Source of the DNA: Notolepis coatsorum
Lineage: Eukaryota > Chordata > Actinopteri > Aulopiformes > Paralepididae
Reading direction: 5' to 3'
Length of the DNA stretch: 64,000 bases
NCBI GenBank assembly: GCA_963971535.1
Contig: OZ020589.1
Coordinates: forward strand, 72,121,520 to 72,185,519
Numbering within the stretch: position 1 is the stretch's first letter; each line of letters begins with the position of its first letter. Below, one piece after another: positions 48,251 through 61,070 of this stretch. The notes under the pieces were generated by a model that saw only the letters and a program-made list of their open reading frames with translations, made no database searches and was not told the DNA's origin. The position numbers and the translations under genes are program-made.

Positions 48251-50215
48251 CCAACTAGACTAACCCAACACTGCTTCATCCAACTAGACTAACCCAACAC
48301 TGCTTCATCCAACTAGACTAACCCAACACTGCTTCATCCAACTAGACTAACCCAACACTGCTTCATCCAACTAGACTAACCCAACACTGCTTCATCCAAC
48401 TAGACTAACCCAACACTGCTTCATCCAACTAGACTAACCCAACACTGCTTCATCCAACGAGACTAACCCAACACTGATTCATCCAACGAGACTAACCCAA
48501 CACTGATTCATCCAATGAGACTAACCCAACTAGACTAACCCAACGCTGCTTCATCCAACTAGACTAACCCAACACTGCTTCATCCAACTAGACTAACCCA
48601 ACACGGATTCATCCAACGAGACTAACCCAACTAGACTAACCCAACACTGCTTCATCCAACTAGACTAACACAACACTGCTTCATCCAACTAGACTAACCC
48701 AACACTGCTTCATCCAACTAGACTAACCCATCACTGCTTCATCCAACTAGACTAACCCAACACTGCTTCATCCAACTAGACTAACCCAACACTGCTTCAT
48801 CCAACTAGACTAAACCAACACTGCTTCATCCAACTAGATTAACCCAACACTGCTTCATCCAACTAGACTAACCCAATGCTGCTTCATCCAACTAGACTAA
48901 CCCAACGCTGCTTCATCCAACTAGACTAACCCAACACTGCTTCATCCAACTAGACTAAACCAACACTGATTCATCCAACTAGACTAACCCAACACTGCTT
49001 CATCCAACGAGACTAACCCAACACTGCTTCATCCAACTAGACTAACACAACACTGCTTCATCCAACTAGACTAAACCAACACTGCTTCATCCAACTAGAC
49101 TAACCCAACACTGCTTCATCCAACTAGACTAACCCAACGCTGCTTCATCCAACTAGACTAACCCAACGCTGCTTCATCCAACTAGACTAACCCAACACTG
49201 CTTCATCCAACTAGACTAAACCAACACTGCTTCATCCAACTAGACTAACCCAACACTGCTTCATCCAACGAGACTAACCCAACACTGCTTCATCCAACTA
49301 GACTAACCCAACACTGATTCATCCAACGAGGTTAACCCAACACTGCTTCATCCAACTAGACTAACCCAACACTGCTTCATCCAACTAGACTAACCCAACA
49401 CTGATTCATCCAACGAGACTAACCCAACACTGATTCATCCAACGAGACTAACCCAACTAGACTAACCCAACGCTGCTTCATCCAACTAGACTAACCCAAC
49501 ACTGCTTCATCCAACTAGACTAACCCAACACTGATTCATCCAACTAGAATAACCCAACACTGCTTCATCCAACTAGACTAAGGTCGCTTTCACATATAGT
49601 TTTGGTGGACTCTGTGCGGTTCTGGTGGTGAAGTTGCAACATTGTTGCATTCTTCATTTGGTTCGCCTGCGTTCACACTAAAATCTGTGAGGCGCACCCT
49701 ATGCACCGAACTATCTGAACAATGTCACGCGGTCGAAAAGGGCGCTCGTCTATTGGACACAATGGAGAGTGGAAATCCCTCCCTTTCAGGAAGTGAAATG
49801 CGCGTCAACACAAACTGCGTGAGCGTGATAGTAGCAGAGACGTGGCATTGATCCATCGTTCGATTATAATTCCCATTACCGCCATCCTCTCGCTAAACAA
49901 CTTGTACACCTCGTTGTTTTTGTGAGTGCCCACATTCCCCACAAGCAGCTGTTTTATTTGGTCTTCAGCCCCCCAAGTCTGTCCACGAGACATGTTTACA
50001 CAGTGTGCTTGTTTTGCAGTGAATGCGCACCGCGGTAATATTAATAATAATAACAGCTGTTTTCTTTCTTCCTTGTTCTACCCCAAGATGCACAGTAGAT
50101 AGATAGATAGATAGATGCAGTGTGCTTGTTTTGCAGTGAATGCGCGCCGCGGTAATATTAATAATAATAACAGCTGTGTTTTTTTTTCTTCCTTGTTCTA
50201 CCCCAAGATGCACAG

Positions 50216-50248
<33 letters not shown>

Positions 50249-52433
50249 GCAGTGTGCTTGTTTTGCAGTGAATGCGCGCCGCGGTAATAATATACCCAAG
50301 ATGGTTTATCAGGTGACTTCCTACGTTTGGTTCGATGAAGCCGAACCGAGACCTACGTTTTCAGGCGTACCAGAGTTCGCCTGCTTGGTCCGCGGACCGA
50401 GTTCGACGCGCATTCACACAAACCCGAAAAACCGGACTATCGAATTCTGGTCCGAAAGTCCGGACCAAACAGCCCCTGTGTGAAAGCGACCTAACCCAAC
50501 ACTGCTTCATCCAACTAGACTAACCCAACACGGATTCATCCAACGAGACTAACCCAACTAGACTAACCCAACACTGCTTCATCCAACGAGACTAACCCAA
50601 CACTGCTTCATCCAACTAGACTAACCCAACACTGATTCATCCAACGAGACTAACCCAACACTGATTCATCCAACGAGACTAACCCAACTAGACTAACCCA
50701 ACACTGCTTCATCCAACGAGACTAACCCAACACTGCTTCATCCAACGAGACTAACCCAACACTGCTTCATCCAACTAGACTAACCCAACACTGCTTCATC
50801 CAACTAGACTAACCCAACACTGCTTCATCCAACGAGACTAACCCAACACTGCTTCATCCAACTAGACTAACCCAACACTGCTTCATCCAACTAGACTAAC
50901 CCAACACTGCTTCATCCAACTAGACTAACCCAACACTGCTTCATCCAACTAGACTAACCCAACACTGCTTCATCCAACTAGACTAACCCAACACTGCTTC
51001 ATCCAACTAGACTAACCCAACACTGCTTCATCCAACTAGACTAACCCAACACTGCTTCATCCAACTAGACTAACCAAACACTGCTTCATCCAACTAGACT
51101 AACCCAACACTGCTTCATCCAACTAGACTAACCCAACGCTGCTTCATCCAACTAGACTAACCCAACACTGCTTCATCCAACTAGACTAACCCAACACTGC
51201 TTCATCCAACTAGACTAACCAAACACTGCTTCATCCAACGAGACTAACCCAACACTGATTCATCCAACGAGACTAACCCAACACTGCTTCATCCAACGAG
51301 ACTAACCCAACTAGACTAACCCAACGCTGCTTCATCCAACTAGACTAACCCAACACTGCTTCATCCAACTAGACTAACCCAACACTGCTTCATCCAACTA
51401 GACTAACTCAACACTGCTTCATCCAACTAGACTAACCCAACACGGATTCATCCAACGAGACTAACCCAACACTGCTTCATCCAACTAGACTAACCCAACG
51501 AGACTAGCCAAACTCTGCTTCATCCAACTAGACTAACCCAACACTGCTTCATCCAACTAGACTAACCCAACACTGCTTCATCCAACTAGACTAACCCAAC
51601 ACTGCTTCATCCAACGAGACTAACCCAACACTGCTTCATCCAACTAGACTAACCCAACACTGCTTCATCCAACTAGACTAACCCAACACTGCTTCATCCA
51701 ACTAGACTAACCCAACACTGCTTCATCCAACGAGACTAACCCAACACTGCTTCATCCAACTAGACTAACCCAACACTGCTTCATCCAACTAGACTAACCC
51801 AACACTGCTTCATCCAACTAGACTAACCCAACACTGATTCATCCAATGAGACTAACCCAACACTGATTCATCCAACGAGACTAAACCAACTAGACTAACC
51901 AAACGCTGCTTCATCCAACTAGACTAACCCAACACTGCTTCATCCAATGAGACTAACCCAACACTGCTTCATCCAACTAGACTAACCCAACATTGCTTCA
52001 TCCAACTAGACTAACCCAACACGGATTCATCCAACGAGACTAACCCAACTAGACTAACCCAACACTGCTTCATCCAACTAGACTAACCCAACACTGCTTC
52101 ATCCAACTAGACTAACCCAACACTGATTCATCCAATGAGACTAACCCAACTAGACTAACCCAACGCTGCTTCATCCAACTAGACTAACCCAACACTGCTT
52201 CATCCAACGAGACTAACCCAACACTGCTTCATCCAACTAGACTAACCCAACACTGCTTCATCCAACTAGACTAACCCAACACTGCTTCATCCAACTAGAC
52301 TAACCCAACACTGCTTCATCCAACTAGACTAACCCAACAAGACTAGCCTAACTCTGCTTCATCTAACTAGACTAACCCATCTAGACTAACCCAACACTGC
52401 TTCATCCAACTTGATTAACCCAACACTGCTTCA
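48251..52433 (+). repeat. 29-bp satellite-like array, 4.2 kb
   Basis: The unit carries CCAACTAGACTAACCCAACA then CTGCTTCAT. Roughly 110 units after subtracting the 910-bp insertion at 49582. Variants (ACGAGAC for ACTAGAC, GATTCAT for GCTTCAT, and a shortened CCAACTAGACTAA unit) recur together, showing block duplications of several units. Confidence 0.97.
49582..50491. mobile_element. PIF/Harbinger-like MITE inserted in the 29-bp array
   Basis: Ends GGTCGCTTTCACATATAG and CCCTGTGTGAAAGCGACC, flanked by TAA on both sides (49579-49581, 50492-50494). The interior has nearly three tandem copies of a unit of about 130 bp with TGCAGTGTGCTTGTTTTGCA and a GATA run. No transposase frame. Confidence 0.88.
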
Positions 52434-52538
52434 CCATGTCAGGCCAAAATAACGATATCTGAAAGAGCCGAGTCTCTGTTTCATGCAGGATGCTTCATGT
52501 GAAAGTGTTATTAATTTATTATACCATTTACAACCGTG

Positions 52539-53793
52539 CAGAGCTGTACGCTAAGCTTTTTCACTAGGGGCACACTTGCCCCTAAATGAGAAATTTAGGG
52601 GCAAAGAATATTTTTTAGGGGCAAATCTTTAAATAACTATTTTACCATTATAGTAGGGCTGGGCGATATGGCCTCTAAATGATATCGCGATATTTTGACA
52701 TTTCCTCTAAAGCACTTAAAAATGCTTGATTTAACCCTTTGATGCATACAGTCACGCCAATATGATGATTATAATAAGTCCCTGCAACATATGTTTGCAT
52801 TATTAAACCATGAAGATGCTTTAAAAAATAATTTAATGAAAATGTACTAAGAGTAGTCTACTGACACACTAATAAAAAAAATTATTTACATCTAAGACAA
52901 TTTATATAAAAACTCTTGGGTGCCTTTTACACAGTACAGTGTTTTCTATCCACTTTAGCCAAACACATATATATATATATATATACACACACACTACTGT
53001 GAGAAAATAATAATCACACAGACTTAATGATTTTAGAATATTTCAGATAATGAAATTAAATGTTTATATCAACTATCCAGTTAGTATTTATACTGTGTGT
53101 AACATTTGGCTACTTTAAATCATTGAATGTAGAGAGAGAGAGAGCGAGAGAGAGAGAGAGAGAGGGGGGGGGGGGCGAGAACGAACAAGAGAGCCAGCCC
53201 CCCCCTTCGGGTTTTGTTCTAGGTTCGCATTTTGATCGTCTAAGCTGCCGTAGGTGATGACGTCATACTCGAATGTAAACAGGAAGAGATGGAGATGGAG
53301 ACACACGGAGATCGAAATTGAATGATATACAGAAATGAATAACCAATAATTATGAAGTTATGTTTAAACTTCTGTTGTCAAGCGTTGTCAATATAACCCA
53401 CCCCCTTTCCTCACGAATGGAACTAGTCTTGTGGAGTCCGCTTTGACCGTTTTCCAGGGTTAGCAGAGATCGCTAGTTAGCTTAGCATAATCCTAATAGA
53501 TACCTTGGTTAGCAGCTACCGTTAGCTCATTGCTCGTGTCAATTAAATTGCATGTTATTAAAGGTCCGCGCTGGTCTGTCTAATGAAATTACAACCGCAA
53601 CATTATATTGCACTGTACAGCCCTGGTTGTAGGCTAATGTTTTACTACAATTTGTATGGATTAATTTAGGAGTGAAATGCGAATGAAGGGTTGAAATCAC
53701 CACTCGCAAGCTTGCCCCCAGATATTATTTTAAACTCGCACGGACCAAATTAGGGGGCAATTTGCGATCATATCATCGCACTGTACAGCCCTG
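52539..53793 (-). mobile_element. hAT-like non-autonomous element with 5-bp TSD, copy B (inverted)
   Basis: Ends CAGAGCTGTACGCTAAGC and CACTGTACAGCCCTG flank an interior that aligns to copy A in reverse, about nine bases in ten by eye. TSD CCGTG is perfect at 52534-52538 and 53794-53798. It lacks the LINE tail found in copy A and has about 14 extra bases repeating the GGGCTGTACAGTGCAAT motif internally. Confidence 0.88.
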
Positions 53794-53971
53794 CCGTGAC
53801 CACATCTTCAATCTGTAGTGAATTCTGTACTCAAAATAAACAGGACTCACAGACAGTGCTATCTTGCAGTTGTACTTCTGTTACTGTGATAAGCCATTCT
53901 TTCCATGAGCTTCACAGTGCAAACTGACGTTGCACTCACCTAATGAGTGACGTTGATGTCAACCTAATGAG

Positions 53972-54547
53972 TAGGGATGAGAATCGAGAACCGGTTCCTA
54001 ATTGTCCGATTCCTGGAATCGCATGCCTCTGTGACTATCGACTCCTCTTATCGATGCTTGTTGTTTTTCTGACAGTTGTGCATTTTAAAACAATAACGTT
54101 AGCGCTACGCATGCAGCCATAGCAGACTATTTGATTCCTTGACTAGGAAAACGAATGCTTTCACTGTATAAATATTCTCCCATTTCATCCATTTTAGATG
54201 ATCACAATAGACTGAGGCTGCAGCTAGTGGTTCTCGCGCACCTCAGAAAAATCCTTTCACGCTAGCACAGCGGGGTAAACTGACTCAGGAAAAGGTGAAC
54301 GAGTCTCACCGAGCGGTCACTAAATTTGTAAGGGCTCGAAATTGCGACGATTTTGGTGGGGGCTCAACAATAAATGACAATCAGAAATGTCAAGTTGCAT
54401 GTTGTTATTCTAACCAGCTTAGTTCTGTTGCATTTCCAATTTATTTATTTAAATTATACATTTATCAGGAATCGATAAAGAATCGGATCGATAAGCAGAA
54501 TCTATAATGGAATCGTATCGATAAAATCTGATCAATTCCCATCCCTA
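53972..54547. mobile_element. hAT-type MITE with perfect 8-bp TSD
   Basis: Ends TAGGGATGAGAATCGAGAAC and GATCAATTCCCATCCCTA, flanked by CTAATGAG at 53964-53971 and 54548-54555. Confidence 0.92.
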
Positions 54548-54802
54548 CTAATGAGTGACGAGTGTCAACCTAATGCTTGCAGGATGCCAGCAGAGCAGCT
54601 ACTGTAAGTGTGAGTGAATGAATGCACGACTGACTGAATTAATGAGTGAGTTAGTTAGTGACGTTGCTCGTCATAGAGGTGCAATGTGTCTATGACGTCT
54701 TTGCATCTAAAAATGGGTACACCTACAACATAGGCTGGGTTGGTTTTCGTTAAATGAAACATGTGTGAGAAGGATCATGGTGGTTATGCCATGAATCCCA
54801 TT

Positions 54803-55585
54803 CAGGGAGCGAAATTAACTTTTTGACTCACCGGCCAGTGGCGGGTAGATGGGAAGAATCTACCCGCCAAGCAGATTTCTTACCTGCCAACTTTTTTTTG
54901 ATAAAAAAAAAATGTATTATTATTTTATATAAAAACATTTTTTTTTAATAAAATATATATATTATATAATCATACTTGTAGTTGTATTATCTGCGAGACA
55001 TCGCCACCTCGCTGTCTGCAAACAGCTCCACTGTCTGTGTGTATACTCTAGTGGCCTCCAGCTCCAGCAAGGATTCTCCGGCGCTACAGCTGGACCCTAA
55101 ACTCTTACATTCAGCATGAAAGGATTCTCCTACCCTGCACCTGGACCCTAGTCAGCAGCGCTGCAGCCCTCATGCGATGTAACTGGACACTTGCAGTTGT
55201 TTATGTCGGGAGCTATCAGAAGCTAGCCAGCTGGATAACGTTACACAATGCCTCATGTATTAAACTAAAAGTGAATAGTTGACTGGGTCATTTTGTAACA
55301 GTAGCTAACATCAGCTCACGGAGGTCTCTCTGACTAGAGTAGACTAACATCAGTCACGGTGACTGTGTGTTTACATGCAGCATACAGAAACAGGTAGGGG
55401 AGGTTTAGAAGCAGCAATGCGCTCAGACAGCGAGTGAGAACTCCGCTCAGAATTGGATCATGATTTTCGGTTTTCACATGACCATTTGATTGGCCGCCAC
55501 ACGGCGGTCAGTCCTCTAAGTGGGAGGCGCCAAACGTAAAAACTGCCCGCAAATGGCGGGCGGCGCTCTCTAGTTTCGGTCCCTG
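54803..55585. mobile_element. hAT-type element with perfect 8-bp TSD
   Basis: Ends CAGGGAGCGAAATTAAC and TAGTTTCGGTCCCTG, flanked by ATCCCATT at 54795-54802 and 55586-55593. Subterminal GGCGGGTAGAT/TACCCGCC motifs. No transposase frame. Confidence 0.92.
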
Positions 55586-55606
55586 ATCCCATTGATTAAC
55601 CAGACA

Positions 55607-56187
55607 TAGGGCTGGGCGATATAACGATAACGATAAATATCGCGATATTTTAATAATCGATATCGAATATCGAAATAAAAATCGATTTTTTTTTTTTATG
55701 TTTTTTTTACCTGCAACAGGGCAGTTTTAAAACCAGAGACAGTGGACAGACTTGTCTTTCTTGCCTGCAACTTAAAGTAATGGCTTTGCTTGTCCAAATG
55801 ACAATACTGACCAAATTGAGATTTATTTTTCTCTTGTCCATTTATTTTGTTTGCTTTCTAATTTAAAATACAGTTTGAAACCATCTGTACACAGTAGGCT
55901 ATGTGTGCTAGCAGAACTAGACTCCAGTCACGAGTCACGGTGCACATGTGCGGTGGTTTGTCCACCAAAAAAGCGCCAAAAGATCGAAAATAATTAGCCA
56001 GAACTGTTCAACTCAGCCAGCAGAGAAGCCGGTTTACTTTCGCTTTTAAACCAGCTGCAGCCTGAGAACTGGAGTGTGAGGGGATGTAACACTAAAGATG
56101 GCGGCAATGACAAAGAATTGCTGCAAAATAAACATACATCTGCTGTAAAATTCGCAATATGATTTTTTTCCATATCGCCCAGCCCTA
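55607..56187. mobile_element. hAT-type MITE with perfect 8-bp TSD
   Basis: Ends TAGGGCTGGGCGATATAACG and CCATATCGCCCAGCCCTA, flanked by ACCAGACA at 55599-55606 and 56188-56195. Confidence 0.93.
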
Positions 56188-56507
56188 ACCAGACATACAC
56201 TGTAACCTGTCAGAGATATATATATATATATATATCTTTAATTTTTTTAATGGATAGTGCTTGTGTGTCACTGACGCTGGCCCAGACGATAGAAACTCAT
56301 GCTGGTGCAGGTTTAATTAGGCTCTGTGTCTGTCAAAGCAGTCCTGTGGCTGTTCCGCTTTTCTCCTCCCTCCCACACACACACACACACACACAATATG
56401 GCATGAGACAACCTGTGCTGCCAAAACTGACAAGAACTGGTGGAAGTCCTGTGATTATGCATCGCTGTATGCCAGTGTACGCCGCCTCGCCACAATGGCA
56501 GAAATGG

Positions 56508-56720
56508 TGCATTTATATAGCGCTTTTTATCCAAAGTTATTTACATTCACTCACACACCAACGGTGGAGGCAACCCATGCAAGGTGCCAACCTGCTCATC
56601 GGGAGCAATTACGGTTTAAGTGTCTTGCTCAAGGACACTTCAACACGCTGCCTGGGAGGAGTGGGAATCTAACCGGGAACCTTCCGATTACCACTCTACC
56701 TCCTGAGCCACTGTCGCTCC
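56508..56720 (-). mobile_element. tRNA-derived SINE with L2-type tail, second copy
   Basis: Same head (GGAGCGACAGTGGCTCAGGAGG) and tail (GGATAAAAAGCGCTATATAA) as 21455-21710, with a deletion around the middle. Confidence 0.82.
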
Positions 56721-56724
56721 TAAC

Positions 56725-59319
56725 AACACAATGAGCCCAAAGCCACATTTGAATAATATAAGTTTGGGGGTCAACAATGTGCCTCCAATAGCTTTATGCA
56801 AGGATGATGCTCCAGTCCAAAGACGGCAGTGTGTGTTCCATCGTGTTGTATTAACCCATTTAGACCTAAAAACGCCTGCTAAAAACGCCTATTAAAACCT
56901 ATGCAATTATTCTACACAATCTCTTAAAACCTGAGGGTTTTTTGGAAAGATTTTCAGAATTGTCAATCTTCACTAAAACCTTTTATATCTCAGCCTCTGG
57001 AGCAGGTAGAAACATGAAATGAAAACCATTTGATAGATTACAACTTGGGCTTTTATTTGAACATCATTAATTTACTATAATGTGCATTGACATTTGTACA
57101 AAACCAGTGTATCTATTCACATCTAACAAATGCAGGCTGAACTATTCAATTATATCAACTGTAACTATTAAATTGTTAAATTAACTGTAAATCTGGCAAA
57201 TAAGAGCTTTTGCTCTGCCACCATCAAATATACATTAATCAATCGGGAAAGAAACAATCTCTCTCTTTTGCTGTTTGGCTGGCCTCCGAGTCCTCCTGTA
57301 CCTAGTCGAAGCGTCGGCTAGTGTTGTGATTCCAGATGCTTTCAATGCAATTGGATGTGCTGTTTTTAGCGGTAGACAGTATTTTGACTGAGGCTACGTT
57401 TAAACGAGCGTTTTGGGGTGGAAGTCTGAACAGAAACCGCAAAAGTCTTCTTGCGGTTTCACTTCGTTTAGACAAGCGTTTTGGGGTGGAATTCTCAGAC
57501 GAACATAACAACGGAGCCCTGCTGTCACACGATTGGCGCATATGTCACATGACGTGCTGTGAAGACCCGCCCTACTCTGCCTCTGATTCGCAGACTGTGG
57601 ATGGGGAATGTGATTGGGCCAAAGCAGAGTCGCTCACAGACAGAGAGTCCAGTCACGCCGCGGGACACATTCTTGTGTAACCCTTTCACTGCCACACCAC
57701 GTCACTCCATAATAATAAGAAGAAAAACAGCTCAAAATGTATTTTTGACTGTCGAAAACGAAATAAAATACTGCATTCCGCCTGCATTATGAATTTATGA
57801 TGAGATAGTAACGAAATAGTAACGCACAGCCACTTGGACAAGTAACTGCAATCAGATTACTGGCTTTTAAAGATTAACGCGTTAGATTACTATTTTCGGG
57901 GAAAAGTAATCAGATTACAATAACGCGTTACTTAGTAACGCGTTACCGGCATCACTGGTGATGACCCATCTCCAAGTGTGATAGGAGCAGTATGTATTGA
58001 CTCTCCTCAACCTCACTTTCTCTTGTAATCATGGGGTTTAAGAGTCAAGTAGAGATGCCCAATGACATATGACATCCATTGCGATGTAGACATGGTATTC
58101 TTTCATATTGTGATCAAATATAAATTCGATATACTGTTCAGTCCTGTGTTTGTGTTGAATTTACTGACTTAGCGGCTGACTTATACCTTCCATTTAGCTT
58201 AACATTAATATTTTCTCCTTTAGCCTGCAGTATTTTCACCTTCCTGGCCACATGGGGTGTTCTGCTGTGGGGCAGTACCGAGCCAAGGACAAGATCTCAG
58301 AAATGTGAAATATTTAGTTTTTAGTTTTAGGGGAAAAGACAAGAGAGCAACGAGAGCCAGGTCTAGGATAACAACAAGGGGCTCAGCCTGTAGGCCTGGG
58401 CCATTTCTGACCATAATATCATATCTCTATTCATTTTCACTAGGGATGCTCGATATTGGCTTTTTTACCGATACGATATACCGATATTGTCCAACTCTTA
58501 ATTTCCGATACCGATATCAACCGATATAAACCGATACCGATATATGCAGGGTTGCCCCCCCCAAAAAAATTTATAATTTCAGGTAATTAACATTACATAT
58601 CTCTTGCTGTGGAATTAACACAACATTATGCATACTTTTGACAATAGATAAAATCTGAATTTGTTCTTACTTGCTTGCCTGGGTAAATAAAGGTTATAGA
58701 AAACCGATACTGATATTTTCCGATATCACATTTTAATGCCGATATCGGCCGATAATATCGGAATTTTCCAGTACAAATTACAATGCAATATGATATCCTT
58801 TATATGTCTTTATCTCTGAACGCTATTCCATTCAAAATGTTAATTTTTTTTGATGATTAACTTAAACATATACAGTATGGTACTGTATTGAATTCTACCT
58901 TTGCATGGATTCATGACGTTGTACCTCAGTCTGCCTGACACCTAATTTAACCTGGACCACAAATCAATGAAACTGATCAACCAACGTCAGCCTGGTGTGA
59001 CAGATGGCTGCTCTGTGTACAAACAGAACTTCCCAACCTCTGGCTATCAAAGGCCTATTGATTAGAGGCTGATTTCCCTCGATCATTCGCCTGCAACTGA
59101 GGACTGGTGATCTACCCAGGAGAAATAAAGGAAACCTTGTCTGCTGCTGTGAAGAGCTGCCTTGATGATGATTAAGGACCCACGCAGGGATGTTCAAGAA
59201 AGAGGAGACAGCAGGATGGAGGCCTTAAATAAAAGAAAACCCTACACTATATGCCACACGGGAAATTTGTGTACGAAAAATAAATAAACAAACATCAACC
59301 ATTGTAATTAAAGATCTCC
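56725..59319. other. Upstream non-coding stretch
   Basis: No gene seen. 57385-57680 repeats ACGAGCGTTTTGGGGTGGAA twice in a GC-richer block, and 57835-57950 has AACGCGTTA repeats; both look like decayed DNA transposon pieces whose ends I could not pair. 58453-58775 is listed separately. Confidence 0.6.
58453..58775. mobile_element. hAT-type MITE, right end decayed
   Basis: The left end TAGGGATGCTCGATATTGGC is followed by many CCGATA repeats. The right part has the inverted GCCGATATCGGCC and GATAATATCGG motifs but no clear GCATCCCTA end. TSD not found. Confidence 0.6.
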
Positions 59320-59504
59320 TGTATTATAAACCCTTAAAGGGGCACTTCCGGTTAAGCTGCAATATGTAGCGCACGCAATTGGTTATAGCTCCGCTCCCGT
59401 TATCGTTAATTTCGTTTAAAAACCTTATTTGGACAATACCAAAAGAGACTAGACCACATCGTATGTATTGATAAGACCTTCTACTAACTATATCAAAAGA
59501 CAAC

Positions 59505-60659
59505 ATGGTTAGGGATAGGGAAAGGACGGGAAAGAAACAAGAAACGGCAAAGCTAACGGCGCAGATTGAAACTCGGTCAAAGACAATGACAGGCGACGCT
59601 GTGGCAGATCCGTTGGTGAGCCCCGGCGCGGGGAATATAGAGGAGAATACACAGGGACCAAGGACAACTGGCCCCGAGATGGAGACAACAGATGACAACA
59701 TAGCAGGAACATCAGAAAAAAGTACCGTGAAGGAAAAAGCAGGCGATTTTGAGAAGATAATAGCACAATCATCCATCGGATCCCTCACTGCTCCAACAAC
59801 ATCAACTGACACAAGCAGTTCAGTTGCACAGCCCGACTTCAACTCTCTGACTACCCTGATAAAAGAACAGATGATCGCTTTCAAAGCACACGTAGAAGAA
59901 CAGTTGGTCGCACACGCTGAACACATCGATACTAAATTCGAAGAGGTTATGAGAGCAGTCACTTTGCTGTCCGTGCGAATCACGACAGTGGAGATTTCGG
60001 TGACAGAAAACACAAAAGCAGTCAAGGCGAACGAAGGTATCATGACAGTGATGGGAGAAGAGATGGAAAAAGTTAAAGATGAATACCGGAGGGAAATAAA
60101 ATTGCTTAAAAACGAAGTGATGGAGAGGCAACTAGAAACCCATCGTTACCACAGGCGGAATAACATCCGCATTGTGGGGCTTGATGAATCAGTGAACTGC
60201 GATGACATCAACTTTCCAAACAAGTTATCAACGATTTTGAATAACTCCGACCCAAACAAAGTGCCAGAAGTGGAACAAGTTTACAGAATTGGTTCCCAGG
60301 GGCAAAATATCAACGGGCCGAGAGTCATCATTGTCACTCTACGGAAAACTACAACAAGGGATGAAATCATCAAATATGCTCGCAACCAACGTGGGATGCT
60401 GAAGTATGGTGATAAACCAATATTTATCTACGAAGATTTGAGCAGAGAGGCCATCATCCGACGTCAACCATACAAAGTTGTGATGCAAAAGCTGTACACA
60501 GCCGGCCACAAGCCAAGGCTAGCATATCCGGCGCTGTTATCATTCTTGGACAATAACGGCCGCAGGTCAGGTCCATTTACACCCCTTTATGCTGAGGATT
60601 TCCTGATTCAAAATGCAGCAAATAACCCAAAGCATGACGGAAATGCCGGAATCAGTTAA
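59505..60659 (+). CDS. L1-type ORF1 protein (RNA-binding chaperone)
   Basis: 384 residues. An acidic, Ser/Thr-rich N-terminal third is followed by a probable coiled coil at about residues 115-205 (EQMIAFKAHVEEQLVAHAEH through MGEEMEKVKDEYRREIKLLK). An RRM-like domain starts at RRNNIRIVGLDE (about 210), and a C-terminal domain reads IYEDLSREAIIRRQPYK through GPFTPLYAEDFL. This order is that of L1 ORF1p (Transposase_22 family), which trimerises, binds element RNA and accompanies it during retrotransposition. No CCHC zinc knuckle is seen. The first ATG in the open frame is used; a stop-free minus-strand frame opposite is a shadow. Confidence 0.9.
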   Translation: MVRDRERTGKKQETAKLTAQIETRSKTMTGDAVADPLVSPGAGNIEENTQGPRTTGPEMETTDDNIAGTSEKSTVKEKAGDFEKIIAQSSIGSLTAPTTSTDTSSSVAQPDFNSLTTLIKEQMIAFKAHVEEQLVAHAEHIDTKFEEVMRAVTLLSVRITTVEISVTENTKAVKANEGIMTVMGEEMEKVKDEYRREIKLLKNEVMERQLETHRYHRRNNIRIVGLDESVNCDDINFPNKLSTILNNSDPNKVPEVEQVYRIGSQGQNINGPRVIIVTLRKTTTRDEIIKYARNQRGMLKYGDKPIFIYEDLSREAIIRRQPYKVVMQKLYTAGHKPRLAYPALLSFLDNNGRRSGPFTPLYAEDFLIQNAANNPKHDGNAGIS

Positions 60660-60940
60660 GCCTCTCTCTAAATATATACCAGTGTAGGAATGACTTTATT
60701 GTGTTCATCAATGAGGTCATTCCACCAGTGTTGGAATAACATTGCTGTGTTCATCAAAGTAGCAAACGATATGCAAGTCGTCTATAACAATGTTTACTGT
60801 GTATAATACGATTCATAATACAATATAATTTCAGTCTCTGGTCTCTGAGGTGACAAATAAATATCAATACAAAAAGATCTATCTGGAATATTCTGGGTTT
60901 ATCGCTCAAATGCCCTGGGTCTCTTAGATCATTCTGGAAT

Positions 60941-61070
60941 GTAAAATAGTCTAGGCACTAGTATATTCTACAACCTTCTAGAATATAAGGCACCATGACA
61001 ACGAAGTAAAATAGTCTAGGCACTAGTATATTCTACAACCTTCTAGAATATAAGGCACCATGACAACGAA
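60941..61070 (+). repeat. 65-bp direct duplication in the LINE spacer
   Basis: GTAAAATAGTCTAGGCACTA through ACCATGACAACGAA occurs twice head to tail with almost no differences (60941-61005, 61006-61070). A second, looser duplication lies at 61390-61520 (CCAATGTTCTTCACATTAAG twice). Confidence 0.92.

Noticed and set aside
48251-52433. Interstitial telomere or CRISPR-like array
   Set aside because: Each unit has a CTAACCC heptamer, but the 29-bp unit is otherwise unrelated to telomere repeats. Units are contiguous without unique spacers, so it is a plain minisatellite.
57385-57960. Complete transposon
   Set aside because: Internal repeats (ACGAGCGTTTTGGGG, AACGCGTTA) are suggestive, but no paired ends or TSD could be found.
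59324-60043. 239-residue minus-strand frame
   Set aside because: Shadow of LINE ORF1, which has the recognisable domains on the other strand.
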